This document shows positions 59,320-64,000 of a stretch of 64,000 bases of DNA, one piece after another (position 1 is the first letter of the stretch; the number at the start of each line of letters is the position of its first letter). Where the stretch lies: positions 203,339-267,338 of the forward strand of contig CAJUDH010000002.1 of NCBI GenBank assembly GCA_910584845.1. Direction: 5' to 3'. Made by a program: the position numbers and the translations under genes. This DNA comes from an uncultured Lachnospiraceae bacterium (lineage in GTDB: Bacteria > Bacillota > Clostridia > Lachnospirales > Lachnospiraceae). The notes beneath the pieces are model-generated. The model was not told the DNA's origin. It did not search any database and saw only the letters and a program-made list of their open reading frames with translations.

Positions 59320-62300
59320 TTACCGGCTATCAGCCTCCGCCTTCTGGCTTTTGCTGCCGCCCCCTGTAGTTTCTGCCATAGTTTCCAGCCTTTCTAACAG
59401 CTCTTTCGCCTTTTCCATCATGGCCTTACAGTCTTTGTATTTTGTTTTGGCATCTGTAAAAAGGAAATAGGCCGGCTCCTTGGCCTGAAATTTTAGCATC
59501 CCTTTATACTGCCCCACATAATCCGGGATCTTGGCGGTATCCAGCTTGGCATTGGCGTACATTGTAAGCCTTACTTCCTGGCGGTTTATTTTCACTTCTG
59601 TCACATATGCCCGATGGGCCAGGGCCTTTAAAACAGCCACGGACAACAGGTTTTCCACGGATTTGGGCATATCGCCAAACCGGTCCATCAGTTCGTCCTG
59701 CATGTCCATGTATTCTTCGTCATTCTCAATACCGGAAATCCGTTTGTAAATATCCAGCTTCTGGTATTCATTCCGGATATAGGAAGTAGGGATATAGGCA
59801 CTAATATCACATTCCACCACAGCCTCAAAATCCTCGTCTTCCGCACGTTTTCCCTGCAATGCCAAAACTGCCTGGTTCAGCAGCTTGCAGTACAAATCAT
59901 AGCCCACTGCTTCCATATGGCCATGCTGTTCTGCCCCCAGGACATTCCCCGCACCCCTGATTTCCAAATCCCGCATGGCAATTTTGATGCCGGAACCCAG
60001 CTCTGTAAATTCCCGGATGGCCTGCAGCCGTTTTTCCGCCTCTTCCCGCAAAAGCTTATCCCGCTTGTACATAAGGAAAGCATAAGCGGTCCGGCTGGAA
60101 CGCCCCACCCGCCCTCGAAGCTGGTAAAGCTGGGACAGGCCCATCCGGTCTGCGTCATGGATGATCATGGTATTGGCATTGGGTATATCCAGCCCGGTCT
60201 CAATAATCGTAGTGGATACCAGTACGTCGATCTCCCCATTCACAAAATCAAACATAATTTTTTCCAGCTGGTTTTCCCTCATTTGGCCATGGGCGTAGAC
60301 CACTGCCGCCCCAGGCACCAGTTCCTGGATATGGAAGGCCACCTCTTCAATATTTTTTACCCGGTTAAATACGTAATAAACCTGGCCGTTGCGGGCCAAT
60401 TCCCGGTTTATGGCCTCCCGTACCATCTCGTCATTATATTCCATTACATAGGTCTGGATGGGGAGGCGGTCCACCGGCGGCTCCTCCAATACGCTCATAT
60501 CCCGGATCCCGGCCAGGCTCATATGGAGCGTACGGGGAATTGGCGTGGCCGTCAGGGTCAATACATCCACATTTTCTTTCAGCCTTTTTATTTTTTCTTT
60601 ATGGGTAACCCCAAACCTCTGTTCTTCGTCAATAATCAAAAGGCCCAAATCCTTAAATTTTATATCCTTGGACAGCACCCGATGGGTGCCAATCACCACA
60701 TCTACCAAGCCTTTTTTCAAATCGTCTATGGTTTTTTGCACTTCCGTGCGGGTACGGAACCGGGACAGCAAATCCACACGTACCGGAAAGTCCTTCATCC
60801 GCTGCAAAAACGTGTGGTAATGCTGCTGGGCCAGAATCGTAGTAGGCACCAGATAAACCACCTGCTTACTTTCCTGTACTGCCTTAAACGCCGCCCGCAA
60901 AGCGATCTCTGTCTTCCCATAGCCCACATCCCCACAAATCAGCCGGTCCATAATCCTCCTGCTTTCCATATCCCGCTTTGTGGCTTCTATGGCGTCCAGC
61001 TGATCCTCGGTTTCTTCGTAAGGGAACAGCTCCTCAAATTCTTTCTGCCATACCGTGTCCGGCCCATAAGGGAAACCGTTGGTCGTATGCCTGGCCGCAT
61101 ATAATTCCACCAAATCCCGTGCAATCTCTTTTACCGCCCCCTTTACCCGGCTCCGTGTTTTTTTCCACTGATCCCCTCCCAGTTTGTTCAGTTTTGGCGC
61201 TTTGGCGTCAGATCCGGCATATTTCTGGATCCCATCCAGCCGTGTGGCCGGCAGGTACAAAACACCCCCATCGGCATATTGGATTTTCAGATAGTCCTTG
61301 GTTACTTTGTCCCGTTCAATTTTTTCAATCCCGCAATATATCCCCAGGCCATGGTCTTCATGGACCACGTAATCGCCTACGGACAGCTCGGAAAAGCTTT
61401 GGATATGTTTCCCTTCATAAGCAGGCTTTTTCCGCTTCCTTTTTTTCCTCTCCGCACCGAACATGTCGCCTTCGGTGATAACTACAAATTTAATCTGGGT
61501 ATATTCAAATCCTTTGTGGAGGTTCCCGTATGCCACAAGGATTTCCCCCGGCTGTACCTGCCGGTCCTCATTGTCCGGGCAAAAGGCACTAAGCCCGTAT
61601 TCCCGCAAATCCCCGGCCAGGCGGCTGGCCCGGGTACGGGATCCGGACAACAAGATAACCCGGTATTTTTCCTTCTTCCACCTTTGCAGGTCTTTGATGA
61701 GCAATTCGAAACTGTTCTGATAAGAATTGACATTTTTCACGTCAAACCGGTATTTTGCCTGTACGGCCAACCCAGGCAGTTTTTGCTCCAGCCCGGTTAA
61801 ATACATGGTATTATCCCGTTGGGCCTTTGCCAGCAGTTCGGTTGCCGTATACAGCAATTCAGTCTGGCCTGGCAGCAGGTAACCTTTTTCCAACCGGTGG
61901 GACATGCTTTCCCGAAACTCCAGCTCCACCGCCTCAGCCTTTTCCCTTAGCCTTGCCGGTTCATCCAAGATTACCATGGACGGCTTCCCTTCAAAATAAT
62001 CCAAAAAAGAAACCGTTTCATCGCTAAAATAGGAGAGGTAAGCATCCAAACCGGTAAGCCTGTGCCCCTCTTCTACCTCCTCGGCCAGCTCCCTTACGAT
62101 CCCGGAAAGCCGGTGGGCTTCCTCGGTCATCATCTGCTTTCTCAGTTGCTTTACCGAACCTTCCATCTCTTTGCGCAGTTTCTTTACGCCCTCTTGCCGC
62201 TGCCGGTCTGTCAGCACGATCTCTGTGGCCGGATACACGGTAAGCTCTTCCAATTGCTCTGTGGAACGCTGGCTTTCCAGGTCAAAGCTGCGGATAGAGT

Positions 62301-62898
62301 CTACCTGCGTGTCCCACAGCTCAATCCGTATGGGCTGTTCCTCTGTCAAAGGGAAAATATCCAAAATGCCCCCGCGGATCGAAAACTGCCCCATGCCGTC
62401 CACTTGGGGCATCCGTTCATAGCCAAGCCTGGACAATTTCCCCTTCCACTCTTCCAGGTCCAGATCCTGTCCTGCTTTGATATTCTGGGTCTGGACACAA
62501 AGCTGTTCCAGGGGGAGCAGATGATCCATTAAGCCATCCAGGGTAGTCACTACCACCCCGGCCTTATCTTCGATCAAATGGCGCAATACCTGTATCCGCT
62601 GGCGCGCCATCAGGTTCCCATGAATATCGGCATTATAAAACAGCAGGTCCTTTGCCGGATACAGCCACACATCTTTCCGGAAGCAGCCAAAATCATCATA
62701 AATTTCCTTTGCACGGGAATCATCATAAGTCACGATCAGTTTCCATGCTATATCTGAGGCCACTTCTTCCATAAGATGGACTTTCTGGGAATCCAGACAA
62801 CCGCTGACTTGCAGCGGCCCCTTCCTTTGCCTTAATGCCCGGTCCAGTTCTTCATATTCAATTAGTTCAACTAGCGGATTGGCAAATGTTTTGCTCAT
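59320..62898 (-). CDS. mfd: transcription-repair coupling factor
   Basis: This 1192-residue DNA translocase removes RNA polymerase stalled at lesions and recruits UvrA. Domains in order are a UvrB-homology N-terminal part (to about residue 400), the RNA-polymerase-interacting CarD-like domain at about 500 (SVGDYVVHEDHGLGIY), RecG-like helicase lobes with Walker A GDVGYGKTE (about 655) and DEEQRFG (about 753), and a C-terminal TRCF domain (about 1010 onward). Full length is typical. The start overlaps nothing; GGAGGGGG precedes it. It lies 24 bp downstream of pth, a common neighbour in Firmicutes. Confidence 0.97.
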   Translation of the reverse strand: MSKTFANPLVELIEYEELDRALRQRKGPLQVSGCLDSQKVHLMEEVASDIAWKLIVTYDDSRAKEIYDDFGCFRKDVWLYPAKDLLFYNADIHGNLMARQRIQVLRHLIEDKAGVVVTTLDGLMDHLLPLEQLCVQTQNIKAGQDLDLEEWKGKLSRLGYERMPQVDGMGQFSIRGGILDIFPLTEEQPIRIELWDTQVDSIRSFDLESQRSTEQLEELTVYPATEIVLTDRQRQEGVKKLRKEMEGSVKQLRKQMMTEEAHRLSGIVRELAEEVEEGHRLTGLDAYLSYFSDETVSFLDYFEGKPSMVILDEPARLREKAEAVELEFRESMSHRLEKGYLLPGQTELLYTATELLAKAQRDNTMYLTGLEQKLPGLAVQAKYRFDVKNVNSYQNSFELLIKDLQRWKKEKYRVILLSGSRTRASRLAGDLREYGLSAFCPDNEDRQVQPGEILVAYGNLHKGFEYTQIKFVVITEGDMFGAERKKRKRKKPAYEGKHIQSFSELSVGDYVVHEDHGLGIYCGIEKIERDKVTKDYLKIQYADGGVLYLPATRLDGIQKYAGSDAKAPKLNKLGGDQWKKTRSRVKGAVKEIARDLVELYAARHTTNGFPYGPDTVWQKEFEELFPYEETEDQLDAIEATKRDMESRRIMDRLICGDVGYGKTEIALRAAFKAVQESKQVVYLVPTTILAQQHYHTFLQRMKDFPVRVDLLSRFRTRTEVQKTIDDLKKGLVDVVIGTHRVLSKDIKFKDLGLLIIDEEQRFGVTHKEKIKRLKENVDVLTLTATPIPRTLHMSLAGIRDMSVLEEPPVDRLPIQTYVMEYNDEMVREAINRELARNGQVYYVFNRVKNIEEVAFHIQELVPGAAVVYAHGQMRENQLEKIMFDFVNGEIDVLVSTTIIETGLDIPNANTMIIHDADRMGLSQLYQLRGRVGRSSRTAYAFLMYKRDKLLREEAEKRLQAIREFTELGSGIKIAMRDLEIRGAGNVLGAEQHGHMEAVGYDLYCKLLNQAVLALQGKRAEDEDFEAVVECDISAYIPTSYIRNEYQKLDIYKRISGIENDEEYMDMQDELMDRFGDMPKSVENLLSVAVLKALAHRAYVTEVKINRQEVRLTMYANAKLDTAKIPDYVGQYKGMLKFQAKEPAYFLFTDAKTKYKDCKAMMEKAKELLERLETMAETTGGGSKSQKAEADSR

Positions 62899-62922
62899 AT
62901 CCCCCTCCTGCCTGAATGGCCA

Positions 62923-63507
62923 CTATTCTTCATTCAAATCCTTTTTTCTGGTATTAAACTGGTTCATGGCCCGCTCCGGCCCTTCCGTTATCATTACCGC
63001 AACCGCTTTTGCCGCCTCCGTAAATGCCTGGTCCATCTGCTCCTGCTCCCCTTTGGAAAAGCGGCTTAGCACATAATCTTTCAAGTCCATCTTTGGCGGC
63101 TTTGCGCCAACCCCTACTTTCATCCGGGGAAACTCCTGGGTCCCCAAATGGGCAATGATATTCTTGATCCCGTTATGCCCCCCTGCACTGCCTTTCAGGC
63201 GGATCCGCAATTGGCCCGGCTCTAGGCTGATATCGTCGTAAATCACGATCAGCTCCTGTGCTGTGGCCTTATAATAGTCTACCGCTGACCGCAGGCTTTC
63301 CCCGCTTAAGTTCATAAAAGTCTGGGGTTTGATTAAAAGCGCCTTTTCCCCTTCGATCATCCCTTTTCCACATAAAGCCCGATGTTTACGTTCGCCCATA
63401 TCAATATTGTATTTATCTGCCAAAACGTCGATCACGGAAAACCCTACGTTATGCCTGGTCCTCTCATATTCTTTTGTCGGGTTGCCAAGCCCTGCAATAA
63501 TATACAT
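62923..63507 (-). CDS. pth: peptidyl-tRNA hydrolase
   Basis: This 194-residue enzyme frees tRNA from stalled peptidyl-tRNA in the cytosol. Motifs are intact: GLGNPTKEYERTRHNVGF with the catalytic His at about residue 19-20, FMNLSGESL and SAGGHNGIKNI. Full family length. GGAGGAAAG precedes the ATG. It sits directly upstream of mfd in the conserved pth-mfd order. Confidence 0.96.
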   Translation of the reverse strand: MYIIAGLGNPTKEYERTRHNVGFSVIDVLADKYNIDMGERKHRALCGKGMIEGEKALLIKPQTFMNLSGESLRSAVDYYKATAQELIVIYDDISLEPGQLRIRLKGSAGGHNGIKNIIAHLGTQEFPRMKVGVGAKPPKMDLKDYVLSRFSKGEQEQMDQAFTEAAKAVAVMITEGPERAMNQFNTRKKDLNEE

Positions 63508-63815
63508 TCTTTCCTCCGTTTTTTCTCCGGTATACCCAGGCCTTCTTCGTTCCTGATTTTAAAAAGCGGCAGCTTTGTCCGATAGGGGCAAGTATATGCA
63601 CCGTATAGGATCCGTTCATAAGCATATGGAAAAAGGCCGCCGGCAAAAACAGGTACAGGAAAAACCCAGGTACATCCTTTTTAGTAAACGCGCCAAAAGC
63701 GTTAATCCCCACACCATAGGATGTGAAAATTAACGCTGTGTTTTTCATTCAATGCGGCTTTAATTTTAGCAGATCCTTTATTAATTGTAAAGCTGGTATA
63801 ATATTTAATTCTTTT

Positions 63816-64000
63816 TTACCTTGGCCTTGGAGGCGGGCCCCAGGGCGGCGGGCCTCCAGGCCCCGGAGGCGGACCCCAGGGCGGCGGGCCTCCAGGCTTT
63901 GGCGGCGGACCCCAGGGCGGCGGGCCTCCAGGCCTTGGCGGCGGGCCCCAGGGCGGCGGGCCTCCAGGCCTTGGCGGCGGGCCCCAGGGCGGCGGGCCTC
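63816..64000 (-). CDS. partial CDS, 3' end, Gly/Pro/Trp repeat protein
   Basis: An open frame enters from the right edge on the minus strand and stops with TAA at 63816-63818. The visible 60 or so residues are repeats of 12 residues, GGPPPWGPPPRP with R/G/K changes, ending PPPRPR. The N-terminal part is outside the window, so the protein family is unknown. The frame, the clean stop just past the repeat end and the absence of a break in 180 bp support coding on this strand. The plus strand is also open (Gly/Pro/Gln-rich), so coding sense is not fully certain. Confidence 0.6.
   Translation of the reverse strand, partial: GPPPWGPPPRPGGPPPWGPPPRPGGPPPWGPPPKPGGPPPWGPPPGPGGPPPWGPPPRPR
63829..64000. 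repeat. 36-bp tandem repeat, nearly five copies
   Basis: Copies start at 63829, 63865, 63901, 63937 and 63973 (last one cut by the window edge). Each contains GGCGGACCCCAGGG or GGCGGGCCCCAGGG then CGGCGGGCCTCCAGGC, with variation mainly in the last few bases. The unit is 12 codons, so copy-number changes would keep the frame. Confidence 0.95.

Noticed and set aside
59917..61104. 395-residue plus-strand open frame
   Set aside because: It is antisense to mfd, a shadow frame.
63464..63748. 94-residue minus-strand open frame before pth
   Set aside because: It overlaps the pth start by 44 bp, has no clear ribosome binding site and resembles no family; it is more likely the pth leader. A small membrane protein cannot be fully excluded.
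63829..64000. CRISPR array
   Set aside because: The 36-bp units are directly adjoining with no unique spacers, and the unit is a whole number of codons in an open frame.

Overview
The window reads as a chromosomal segment of a low-to-mid GC Gram-positive Firmicute, most like a gut Lachnospiraceae (Clostridium cluster XIVa relative). Evidence: strong AGGAGG-type ribosome binding sites, TTGACA-N17-TATAAT promoters often with an extended TGTG -10, lipoprotein signal peptides on binding proteins, an LPKTG sortase-anchored surface protein, class II GalT, a BlaI/BlaR1-type pair, and a SAM-I riboswitch before metK. No phage, insertion sequence, rRNA or CRISPR array was seen. The species is inference.

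Layout. 1-4.4 kb: a minus-strand operon for pectin-derived sugars (GH105/88 hydrolase, binding lipoprotein, two MalFG-type permeases and the first 26 codons of a further gene) beside an AraC regulator. 5.9-10.4 kb: a sugar-acid module (IlvD/Edd dehydratase, GntP permease, GntR regulator) with look-alike operators over both divergent promoters. 10.4-15.5 kb: DMT transporter, galT, a Gx-type membrane protein and a secreted DUF5722-like protein starting at TTG. 15.9-17.6 kb: metK under a SAM riboswitch with an enlarged P3 arm. 17.6-20.6 kb: M56 sensor peptidase and BlaI repressor with twin operators. 20.7-30.4 kb: an envelope region with a cell-wall-binding protein, murA, tRNA-Gln, a 1311-residue LPKTG protein, an RsgI-like anti-sigma and its ECF sigma factor. 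30.6-32.6 kb: purine nucleoside phosphorylase and a cation efflux protein.

33-39.2 kb: a FbpABC/AfuABC-like ABC importer next to two RpiR/MurR regulators with sugar-phosphate (SIS) domains. This suggests a sugar-phosphate rather than an iron cargo. Its promoter shares a 23-bp element with the promoter of a GH1 6-phospho-beta-glucosidase 21 kb away. 41.3-46.5 kb: a cobalamin-riboswitch operon with a surface-anchored CbiK chelatase lipoprotein and a B12-type ABC importer. 46.5-50.9 kb: a cyclase, a tandem-repeat block, and a DUF1266 / Y-family polymerase / YolD run. 50.9-53.5 kb: a class-M sirtuin (SirTM) and zinc macrodomain pair without the usual lipoyl-carrier partners, then a decayed NAD(P)H-binding gene beside its Rrf2 regulator. 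53.7-59.3 kb: ArsR with a split chromate transporter, MATE efflux, GH1, DMT transporter. 59.3-64 kb: mfd, pth and the 3' end of a gene made of 36-bp Gly/Pro/Trp repeats.

The most interesting signals are the extracellular CbiK operon, the SirTM/macrodomain pair lacking its known substrate genes, and the proposed sugar-phosphate regulon linking the AfuABC-like importer, the RpiR pair and the 6-phospho-beta-glucosidase.
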